Both the position numbers and the translations under genes were made by a program. The notes beneath the pieces are model-generated. The model saw only the letters and a program-made list of their open reading frames with translations, was not told the DNA's origin and ran no database searches. From NCBI GenBank assembly GCA_904066235.2, contig CAJFCV020000005.1, positions 9,915,501-9,979,500 on the forward strand: a stretch of DNA of 64,000 nucleotides, written 5' to 3'. Shown one piece after another: positions 20,315 to 30,079 of the stretch. Source of the stretch: Bursaphelenchus xylophilus (lineage: Eukaryota; Nematoda; Chromadorea; Rhabditida; Aphelenchoididae). How positions within the stretch are numbered: position 1 is the first letter of the stretch; every line of letters starts with the position of its first letter.

Positions 20315-21122
20315 TTTGGTCGTCCAGAGGGTTCGTTCGTTTTTTGATTGCGTTGTTTTACATGGATTGTTTGTTCTTTGGCAAAGGGGATATATTTACC
20401 TGATACAGCTTTTTCTGCTCTACAAAACTGTGTTTTTAGTTTGTGTTAAAGTTTAATTTTTTATTATTTTTTGGGATCAATAAAGTTTTTGAGGTCCTCT
20501 TCGCCGTCGAATTTTTCACCCCGGATTTGGTTTGACAGGAAGCGGAAAAGGGGGTAATCGATTGGCGCAAGGTCCTAGAGCATGGTGGATACCGAAGAAC
20601 CTCCCATTTGAGCTTTTGGAGTGCAATTTTGACGATTTATGCAACATAACGGCAAGATGGTGTAGCTGGGCAGCACAGAGCTACTTGTTGACCGTGGCGT
20701 TAGTTTCAAACATTTTCCGATGCACCATGGCCCAGTCCCACCAAACGCAGATCATGGCCTTTTTGGGTTGGGATCTCGCTTGACTGTCCCTGTGGAGCCA
20801 CCCACTGCAGGAGACAGTCAACACTTTGCTTCATATTGACGTACAGACACTGTTTCTCGTATACCATGATGATTCGTACCAAAAGCGCTGCTTATGCTCA
20901 CGTACTGCTCGGCGAAAAAGCAGGTGCCGTAAGCGCCTCCTGGATGGTTCAGTTTTGAGTACGAAAAATAATAAAAAATTAAATTTTCAAAAAGAAACTA
21001 AAAACATACATAGTTTTGTAGAGGAGAAAAAGCTGTATCAAATAAATATATTCCCTTTGCCAAAAAACGAACAATCCTTGTAAAACAAAGCAATGAAAAA
21101 CGAGCGAACATTCTGGACGACC
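20315..21122 (-). pseudogene. Mariner transposon relic with broken transposase
   Basis: Imperfect terminal inverted repeats (GGTCGTCCAGAGGGTTCGTT on the left, AACGAGCGAACATTCTGGAC on the right) are flanked by TA on both sides. On the minus strand, pieces of a mariner transposase appear in different frames with stops between them: MICVWWDWAMVHRK, ATVNK, KLKWEVLRYPP, then DYPLFRFLSNQIRGEKFDGE. This order matches the C-terminal half of mariner transposases. At about 808 bp the element is shorter than a full mariner of about 1.3 kb, so it is deleted as well as frameshifted. It lies between the start codon of acyltransferase copy 1 and upstream sequence (21125-21235) that matches the 5' flank of copy 2. 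Confidence 0.82.
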
Positions 21123-21124
21123 TA

Positions 21125-21540
21125 ATATATGGACTAACTTCTACTACATATCGAAACATTGCTTTCCTCGAATCTAATTTTGCTTTATATTGTTGATAAT
21201 GCGATTGAAATTCGTTTTTAACACTTAGTACTATATATAGTACCAGATGGTATCATCGATTTAAGACAAAATTTTAGTGGTGGCGGCACTCAGTTCATAT
21301 TCAGTCAGGCACCCTTTTTTCTACTCCCGAAGCGAAAATATGTATTTGAACATTTTCACAAAAAAATCTTTGTTTCCACTACCGAAGCAAGATCTTTTAG
21401 TCAAAGGTACTTTGAATTATTCTACGTAGTTTTCCGATTTTATCATTATAGGTAGTCAGGTTGGTTGATTGAGATGTTGTGGCCGATTCTAGCAAATGTC
21501 GAATTTCCATAGCTATAGTTGCAATTTCGAGCCTTGGTGG
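21125..21540. other. Duplicated acyltransferase 5' flank and spacer
   Basis: 21125-21215 matches 24695-24785, the 5' flank of copy 2 (ATGGACTAACTTCTACT, TGTTGATAATGCGATT). The duplicated unit therefore included upstream DNA. The remainder is AT-rich spacer without a gene. Confidence 0.6.
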
Positions 21541-21557
21541 CAACCCACAATTTCTAA

Positions 21558-24500
21558 TCACTGTATCCCATGTTTATTCAATTCATCAACCAATACGTCG
21601 GCTTCTAGAATGGCTCCATAGATTGTTACGTGGATATAGTCCAGCCAGACCATTATTCCCTGCAAGGTTGCGGCATAGCATGTATCCGTGACGTAGTCGC
21701 AGAGTCCTTTCATATAGTCCACCTTTATACAATTGTCGCATTTCACGGTCTGAATCACTTTGTTGACTTTGGCAGCAATTTGTCGGTTCAGCTAAAGATT
21801 ATGATTCCAATGATCTTATGTGCCGTCAAACTGTGTGACTTACAGTATAGTTAAAGTTGACTTCGTGGACTCGGTTTTCGGCTAGTGCCTTGGTTAGTTT
21901 TTGAACTTGGAGTTCGCTTTCATGCTCTGAATAGCCGATTACAACTAGTTTTGCTCGTTTGCTGATCCGATCGTAGAATGCCTGCATTTGGTTTAGCATG
22001 TCCGTTTCGACGTAGTTTGGCTGAAATGATGTGGATCGCGATACAGTGACGACATGATCCAGCGGCGAAAAACGTACCATTTTGCATCCAGGAAATATCA
22101 AAAAATGTAGCAAAATGCCTCCCTCTGCAACTAAGAAACTCCGTTTTGAAGGGCGCGCCATTTCCCTCACAGAAGGAGGGGCGCGCTTTTGAAATCGGAG
22201 TCTTTTCACTTGGAGATAGAGGTATTTTGCTTTATTTTTTGATACTCCCCGGATGCAAAATGGTACGTTTACTGCCACTGTATCACGTCCGCCACTGTAT
22301 TGAAGTCATTAGTGGCAATGGTGTGCAATTGGCCGCTAAACTCACCGCGGGTATCGCACATCCAACATTCTTTGGCTTGGTATGTAATTGGTAGTAGCTA
22401 AAATTTAGAGCCTTATTCAAAAATCACTCTTTGATGCTTACGTATGCCTGACAATGAGAACGTCGATCGGTCTATCCCACCTCTCAATAAGTCCAATGAA
22501 GTCCCAGTCGGTCTTATTTGTTGTCGGATTGACGTAGAACGGAATGACGCAAGATATACAATACATTGAGAGCCGCTTGTACATGTGCTTCATTTGTGGC
22601 CAAACCCCGAAGAAAAGGTCTCGAGCAAAACTGTTGCCAACTATCACAATTTCCTTGTCTCCCGTTCCCTGAAAGTTTTTTGGTGGCGTCACAGCATATG
22701 TTTTTCTTGAGTTCAACGCAATTTCAGTTTACAAAGTTAGAGCATTTTCCCTTACGTCATAATTTTTTTTCACTAGGAAAAGGTTAGTTGCGAAATAAAC
22801 CAGTCCATTTTGCATTGTATCATATACTAATAGGAAAAATTACAATCTTGCTCGCTCGTTGAAAACGTCGCTTCAGACTTCTTACCTCAACTTGACACGC
22901 AATTTGAGTATATGTCAGTTCGGTGGGGCCGTACTTGTTGATATGGGCTTGTCGGCATTCCGTTATAAAGTTCAAGAAGTACGAGTAGGCTTGCACGTTG
23001 TAATCGATGGCTTCCTTATGTGTAAGGGTCAGGTTAGTGCGGTGATTGTAAAAATATAGGGTTCTTTCCATGACGGACATATTTTTTGTCGGTACCTTGT
23101 CCATTCCTACGTGTATTGGCTTGATCGCTGTGAGGTCGGCTTTCTGGGTGAACATGAACAACGCAGTGGACATTAGAATGACATAGATTAGTGTTAAGAG
23201 TTTGAGGAGCTTTGGCCAGTTATCAATGTGAGAAGACACTTTCTTAAAGCCATTTTCAAGTAGAATACTCAGCAGTAATGATGCTTGGAGGATGAATACG
23301 CCTTCTAAAATGCCGTGGAGTTTAGAATACTTTGTCTTCTGTGCTTCAAAATCGCCAAATTTGCACTTACCCTGAACTTTCGGTCCAGTCATTGCCCATG
23401 CTCCAACATATTTGCTCATAATAATTAACGGCCAATGAATAAGATATAGCGAATAGGAAACGTCCCCAACATAGACGACCACTCGGTTCTCGACGAAACT
23501 GTTGCTCTTTATCATGATGAATAAAGCAGCTATTGATGTGCACAAAAGTCGGTTGAGCCAGATGATGAATGATGGTGGATATGCCAATTGAATCAAAAGT
23601 ACTATTGCTAAGCCGTTTTTGATCATGTAATAGTGATTATGAATGTTGAAAGGGGCTGCCTCATCTTTTTCTTGAGGTAGTTTTTCGTAATTGTTATCCG
23701 GCTTGATGGATTCGATCAGAAAGCCCAATAGAAATTGCCAGATACGAGAGAACAGACTCATGTGAGCAATGTTTATATCTGCAACCACGTAAGATGATGG
23801 TGATTTAGTTCTCGGAGCTCTTTCTCAACTTGCTCACTTACTGTTTTCATTGAGAGCCTGATATCCAAAGCTCAGCACAGCCATGGCAGCAATTACTCCT
23901 GGACCCGCATTCTTTTCGTGTTTTCGCAGCACATCATAAAGCGCATAGATTCCGGGCACAATGAGGTAAAATTGAATCTCAACCGATAATGACCATGTGT
24001 GCAAAAATAGTGGAAACGCATTATTTGCCGCAAAATACCCTTGCGCTGGGAGATTAAAAACGTTAGATGTGAATGTTGCGGCCGGAATTAGTTCACCAAG
24101 GATCCCTTTGAACTCTTGGTTGATAAAAATGTTCGTCGCAGCGACTGTGACGACAATGAGAACGGTAAGATAAGTGGGGAGGATACGGCGGATTCTCCGG
24201 AAGTAGAAGGTGATTACGTTCTGGACTGTATACTCCTTTGAACTGAGAATCTTTTGCATCAAGTAGCCAGAGATTACAAAAAATCTGGAATAAAATGCTA
24301 CAGCTTCCTTATCGGGAGTCTGTAATCATCAATCTGTCGTGAAAATAATGGCGATTTGTTGCAGAAAAATCAAAGCGCGACAAATCAACATTATTTTCCC
24401 GACAGTCAGATACTATAGATTTTCAAAAATGCGTAGACTTTTTGTTGCGGCGCACAGTGCATTCCACTTTTTTTCGCATTGTGGGAAATATGTTACCACT

Positions 24501-24649
24501 GGGCGAAATCCAAAAATCTCTTGTGCTGCTGTTGTCGTTACTTACATGTCAACTCCCAAAAATCCGTTGATGAATACCGTTGGCCATAGATGAAATAAAA
24601 CCACGTAGATTACAGCCACACATCGTAGACCTTGCACATCTAGCTCCAT
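21558..24649 (-). CDS. Acyltransferase-3/SGNH (oac-like), copy 2
   Basis: Seven exons (24649-24546, 24284-23842, 23778-22886, 22668-22442, 22397-22346, 22020-21844, 21791-21558) have exactly the same lengths and phases as copy 1 and also give 709 residues. The N-terminal acyltransferase-3 domain keeps His20, GVDIFFVISGYLM, RRIRRILPTYL and SLYLIHWPL. The SGNH domain keeps GNSFARD and WLDYIH. Differences from copy 1 are scattered substitutions, without frameshifts, so both copies look functional. As in copy 1, a 27-nt in-frame GTAAG...AG stretch (23344-23370) lies within exon 3 and could be a minute intron. The 5' flank is undisturbed, unlike that of copy 1. Confidence 0.9.
22043..22299. mobile_element. 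Palindromic MITE, family M2, copy 2 (intron 5)
   Basis: Same element, intron and flanks (ending TTGAAGTCATTAGTGGCAAT) as the copy at 17613-17868. It is therefore an orthologous insertion carried along in the tandem duplication. Confidence 0.8.
24328..24412. mobile_element. Shortened foldback MITE, family M1 (intron 1)
   Basis: Ends ATCAATCTGTCGTGAAAATA and TTATTTTCCCGACAGTCAGA bound only about 85 bp, so the centre is deleted. It lies in intron 1 of acyltransferase copy 2, in a place comparable to the M1 copy in copy 1. Confidence 0.6.
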
Positions 24650-24799
24650 TTTTCTCACTGTTTGAATCTATTATTTTCTAAAGAGTAATAGCAAATCATA
24701 TGGACTAACTTCTACTTCATATCGAAATCATTGCTTTCTTCAAATCTAATTTTGTTTTATATCGTTGATAATGCGATTCAAATTCAGTTGGGTGCATTT

Positions 24800-25960
24800 A
24801 TGTTAATCAAATTATCTTGGCGGTTTTATGACCGTAACGTCGTGGTTGGCTAATTGATTGGCTCGGAAAAAGGATTGAGGCCAAAACCGAATATCAGAAT
24901 AAGAATAAAACAAGTTTCATTTTGGAAATTATTTGTAGAATGGTATAATCAATGTGGAGGATCTGTGTGGGCCATACTTCTTCTTCAGAAAACTTTCGGT
25001 CTTGCTTAGCAAGCACTTTTCAACGATCTTTGCAGGCGAGGGACTGGGAAAGAGGAACGGTGATCAAAGAAAACAACGTTTTTTTCTCTGACCGTTGCCC
25101 TAATGTTTCATGGTCCGTTTTCCGCGTAGATCATTGAATATTGCGGCCGTTTCTTCCAAGCTAAGTAAACATACAAAAGTATTCCCAAGTATGGTTCTTT
25201 ATGCCCATATTGTTATCTATATTTATAATCATGTGCGGAGGCGGAAATTCTCAATGATTGGTCACAGCCGCATTAGACTGGGAACGCAAAGTTTAAAGGA
25301 ACATTGACAGGTTTTCTTACGGCACTTCCCTAGTTTGGGTATGTAATTTATTGTGTAGTGTTGAGAGGACTAATCTCAGACTCCTTGTGAGATGACATGA
25401 GTTTTTCAGAAATATGAGCAAATTTAGCAAATTTGATAAGCTCCTCAAACGTCCAAGCCTCCGGGATTGCCCTGTAATCTTTCCTAATCGCCTATTTATA
25501 CCCAAACTCGTGCCTAAGCCTTCTTCATTACTTATGAATAGATAAAAGCCAAAGAATGCGAGCCCTCTCTTCTCTTTGTCCTTCAGCCATTCTGACCGCA
25601 TGAGTATGTAGAAAGATACTCGATGCATTTGCTGTTTGTGAGGGCGTTTTAAACCCTTGCTCCACTTTTTTTGGAAATTTCGCGAGGTTGTTTTGATGTT
25701 ATCGGGAAATTTTTGCAAAACCTTTAGGCCTTTGCAACATACATGTATAAATTCTTTAATTTTCGGGTGTTTTCATCTGTTTTACTGCAGAAAGAAACAG
25801 TTTTTATTCTTCAAATTCCCTGTAGAACGAGGAAATAGCATCCCATGTCCGCCCGTCCCAAATAATGAACGGAAATTGAATTTCACTTGTTATTCCGTTA
25901 CTTTGAATTAAAACGAAGAAATGTTGACGGAATTATTTCCCTTTTATGGCTCTTTGGCAT
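24800..25960. other. Intergenic, no confident gene
   Basis: An open stretch at 25317-25718 (minus) has no recognisable domain and poor composition. Nothing else is supported up to the exon-like segment at 25970. Confidence 0.35.
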
Positions 25961-25969
25961 TTCCAGAAA

Positions 25970-26719
25970 ATGGTTAGTGCTTTTTTCGAAGTTTGGGGGG
26001 TCGGGAATTACATAATATTGACGGAAGGAGAGGGCGTTCGTCGTGCAAAAAATTTACTCAAAGAATACTACATTGATTACTCAACGGGGTTTGTTACAAG
26101 CTATGCAGAGGGGAAGGTAAAGTAGAAAATAATTTTTTTGAGTTCTTTAGCAAAAGAATTGCCTATATTTTGCTGAAATATAGGCAAATCTAATTGTAAA
26201 AACTGAAAAAAAACGGTCTGAACCTTTACATAACAAAATTTCCAAATATTTTTTCCAAAGCTTGGAACTTGTTTTCAAAAAACTTTTTTTTTTTTTTTAA
26301 TTTTTTCCAAGAATTTGCAAAAAATGGATTTTATTACCGTTTTCGAGCATCGAATTTGCCAAATTTCCCCGGAGGCATATTATCTTTTTTTGTTGCCAGG
26401 AAACCCGGCCGAACGAGAAGCATTATCATATAAGGCCGCGTGTGGTATGAGCCACAATTACTCGAGAAATAGACAGCAGCATCCTCGGAGTAGTTTTCCA
26501 GTATTTCGAAAAAATCCTTTCTCCCTTGGGCCATTTTCGGCCCAATGTTTTTTGTCGCTTTTTCCTCGAGCCGAATCCCATTTTTGAGTGGGTGTTGACA
26601 ACAAATATTTTAGAGGTTGCATGGACGTTATGGCCCGACGGAAATGCATGCAAGGCCTTTGTGGCATTGCCCTTGATTTTTGGGGGAGGGGAAAGGAGGA
26701 GGGGGATTGTAAATTGTAG
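25970..26719 (+). other. Exon-like segments, possible 5' part of ATP-grasp gene
   Basis: 25970-26116 reads MVSAFFEVWGVGNYIILTEG and on for 49 codons from an ATG three bases after a TTTCCAG acceptor, ending at a GTAAAG donor. 26312-26444 (FITVFEHRICQISPEAYYLF ...) and 26614-26719 (EVAWTLWPDGNACKAFVAL ...) join to it in frame. I could not find a phase-consistent junction from 26719 to the confident exons that begin at 27357. They may be early exons of the ATP-grasp gene, with one exon missed, or a separate gene. Confidence 0.35.
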
Positions 26720-27356
26720 GTAAAAAGTCGAGAGTTTTGGGAAGAAGTCTTTCGAAGCATCATATTTCACTTTGCTCTCGGGACTCTTTTGGAGAGTTTT
26801 TCGATAATTTGTGTTTTTGGCTTGAGCGTTGACTGTTAATTTGCAATTATAGTAAAATTTTTTTTGGCCATATATGGTCATGATTGTATGAATTTATCTC
26901 CGAAAAATATTTTTGTGCTGCAAGCAGACTTTGCAATCATTAGCGCCAATTTTTAGCCTAAAAATCGCTAGAATTGTCGACATTTTGCTTTCATTGTTGA
27001 TATAATTTTTAACGCGACATTTTCTTTCGAAAATTTCATCATTTTTCAAATGCAAAAAATAACTATCCAGATCTCTCCCTTTAATCCCCATGTAAATTTC
27101 GCGGGTCATAAGACCAAACACAAATAACTCTTTCCAAATTCGCCTTACTTCGAAGTCATCGTTTCATTTTTTATGCATCGAAATATTTCCAAACTCAATT
27201 CCTCTCGGCCAACGACCTCACCTCGTATAACACAATAAAGTGTAATGCATTTCAGTTTGTTTGCTTGCATAAAATATCCGAAATACATATATAAATATTA
27301 GATAAAGCCGTGTTTTGGCGCGTTTTTCGGTTTTTGGTCTACTTCTTTATGTCGCG

Positions 27357-29830
27357 ATGATTGTAGGGCAGCGTGGAATGACCAGATGTGTGGTGATTGT
27401 AGCAGTATGGAGACGCCCGCTCGACTTGTCGCTGCTGCAAAAGCCTTTCGACCAACGACTGATTGTCGTAGGCCCGAAGTCGATGATTCACGGGGAGAAT
27501 AAGTGCGTTTTCGGCCGTTTTTATTCTGCCTTCTCGCCGCTTTTGTGGCCTCTAATCCCGGTGTTTTTGTTTTTAATTAATTTGGTGTTGTAGTATTGAC
27601 ACTTTCCACTATGTTGATGGGCCGGTCAGTCGAAAGGACAAAAACTACGCGTCAATCATCCAGAAAGTCTTGGAACTTTGCGCCGGCCTCGGCACCACCC
27701 GATGCAGACTGTTGACGTTCGAGCGCGCGCTGCAGCAGGAAATGGCACAAATTCGGACCGAGCTGAACCTGGAAGGCCTCAGATTCAAGCAGTATTATGA
27801 GTTGTTCAACCGGAAAGAGATGAAAAGCATCTGCAAGAAAGGAAGCGTCCCGTCGGCACGGTAAACAGAGCCTTTCAAAGCATGCAAAACAGTTGCAGAT
27901 CGTGCTCGTTAAGCTCGATTACGGCGCACCTAGATCAGTGGGTGGATCATGCCACAAATAATGTGGGAAGGTACCCGATTGTGGTGAGGCCACAGCAAAA
28001 TGTCCAATACGGGTACTGCGGGATGAGGATTATTCACAATCCGGACGAATTCAGTGACTATCTCAAGGTAAATTTGCAGTGCGACGTGCTTCGGCAAGTA
28101 TTAGTCTTAATTTTGCTGCCAATTTTGTTGAAATTTGTGCCGGTTGTAGCGGAATTTTAGCAAAATGTAATTGATGACAAACATTTTTAAAGTGCCAAGT
28201 AAAGTTCTCAGATTTTTGTCGCGCATACCTCACACATAAAAATTTTTTATAGAAACATTGCCCTTTACGGAAGCAAAACGTTTGAAGTAATCTTCTCTAT
28301 AAAAGATCACGTTACAGGAAATGTTAGCGCGTCAGCACGGAGAAACCAACAAACCTATTGAAATCATTGCTGAAGAGTGCGTGGCGGACGGCCAAGAAGT
28401 TGTAGTTATGTTCTCCTCAAAAACTGGGCTCTTTGGTGAGTAGTGGATCGCAGTTCTTTTGACTAAATTGCGTCTCAATTTTGGTGACTGTCTTCTATGA
28501 CAATCGTAACTTTTCCAGCCGCTATGGCCGCAGTTGAGCCAAGTTCAACGTTTTTGTCGGCGTCTCGACACCATGAACCCTATGCGATTGAGTATCTGAA
28601 TGCCGATCAGACCCGAGACAACTTCCCGGGCCTCGAGACGTTCGTGACGCAGACAATGAAGTCGATATTCCCTTTCGAACACAGCGAAGTCCTCTTTTTG
28701 AAGGCGTTCTATAAGGTAAATAGTTTGTGGTCTCCGTTACGTATAGCCATAATTTTGCGCAATTACAGACGCATAGCAACATAAAATTTATGAATGTCTC
28801 CCTGGAGATTCATAATGACACCCTGGCCTCGCTGTTCGCCGAAGCCAATAAGGGCAAAAGTTGGGAGGCTGCGATAATTGAGTCGATATTTGATACGGTA
28901 TTAACTCCGATCGATGAACCCACCTCACCCAATGGGTTTTCAACCGCCACCACGGACGTCGTACCTCAGGATCACATGCATTATGCGGTTTTGAATTATC
29001 CCACAACAGAAGGGATCATCCTACATCAGGTGACAATCCCAAAAAGAAAGAGTACGAAGAGAGTGGCGTGGAGAGTGTATGAGAATGAGGAGATGATCGA
29101 GGCGGAATATATCGATGATAATATTGTTCAGGTGGGAATTTATGTATTCCTTTCAAAATAACTGTTGTTTTTTCTTACATCTTTTTCACAATTTTTAGTA
29201 AAAATTGAAGCGCTGCTCAGATTTTTTAAAAGTCTGCACACACATCAGGCACGGGTTTCAATAGTGTCTGAGAGTTTTAATGATAGGTAGATACACTTTT
29301 TGGCTATATGAAAATAGCAATTTTTATGCCAAATTTCGCAAAAAAGTATAACATTTTGCAATTTTGAGCTTAAAAATCTCGATTCTTTTTACAAAGCTCG
29401 AGCCAGAAATTTCGCACATGTCTTAGAAACAATTATTTTAAATTTGTGCTGACAACGAGCTTCATATAAGTTTCAGCGTAAAAGTACTTCACCTTTAAAA
29501 CATACTATACGATTTGCGTCTCGGGGCACTCCTCTTTTGAAACCCGTTCATTGACTAACCTTTGATGTCATATTTCTGTTTTCCTTCACTTATCCTATAT
29601 GGGAGTTACCTCAAAAGCTCAAAAGCCTCTTACAGGTCTATCTCTACAACTCCGACCGTCAACAACTCTTGGGCGATATTCGTGAGACCATCCGCCGCAC
29701 CCACCTTCCCATTGACAAGTTCACGCCCATCGACAAGAACGCGGTTCGTTGGCGGAAGGGCAGAAAAGAGGACCGGTTCTTCTCCGTTGCGGGTAACACG
29801 CTCATCCGTAGCTGCACCACAGCTGATTAA
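27357..29830 (+). CDS. ATP-grasp domain enzyme (5' end uncertain)
   Basis: Seven exons (27357-27502, 27594-27860, 27899-28067, 28318-28435, 28519-28715, 28769-29131, 29636-29830) join in frame to 484 residues. The middle is an ATP-grasp fold: LFNRKEMKSICKKGSVPSAR (entry helix before the lid), YPIVVRPQQNVQYGYCGMRI (ATP-binding beta pair and loop), NPDEFSDYL, then PIEIIAEECVADGQEVVV (acidic strand) and a metal-site region near EVLFLKAFY and NVSLEIHND. ATP-grasp enzymes activate a carboxylate with ATP and ligate an amine or thiol; carnosine-synthase-like or carbamoyl-phosphate-synthase-like members are the nearest types I recognise. The substrate is unknown. The N-terminus looks incomplete: ATG 27357 lies in the middle of an open frame without a good acceptor, and upstream exon-like segments exist. 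Confidence 0.72.
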
Positions 29831-30079
29831 CATATGCAATAAAACGAATTACGAGTCGATTACAGTGCGAAAATAAATTTAGAGCTTCTATCGGTCATCG
29901 GCTCCGTAAATCCTTTAGTTTTATTATGCACTTCAAACAAATTACCGGTAGATATTATAACTTATGTCAGGCATGATATGTGTTGAAAGCGAGTAGAAAA
30001 CGAAACAATATTAGAGCAGTAAAATAAGAAAAACTGCCACAAAAGACCGCTAGTTGACTATACATAAGACACGTTTAGA

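Noticed and set aside
25317..25718. 133-codon minus-strand open frame
   Set aside because: Composition is Lys/Leu-biased, there is no domain or splice context, and it is probably chance in AT-rich DNA.
26426..26881. Two long minus-strand open frames
   Set aside because: No domain or start context; they overlap exon-like plus-strand segments with proper splice sites.
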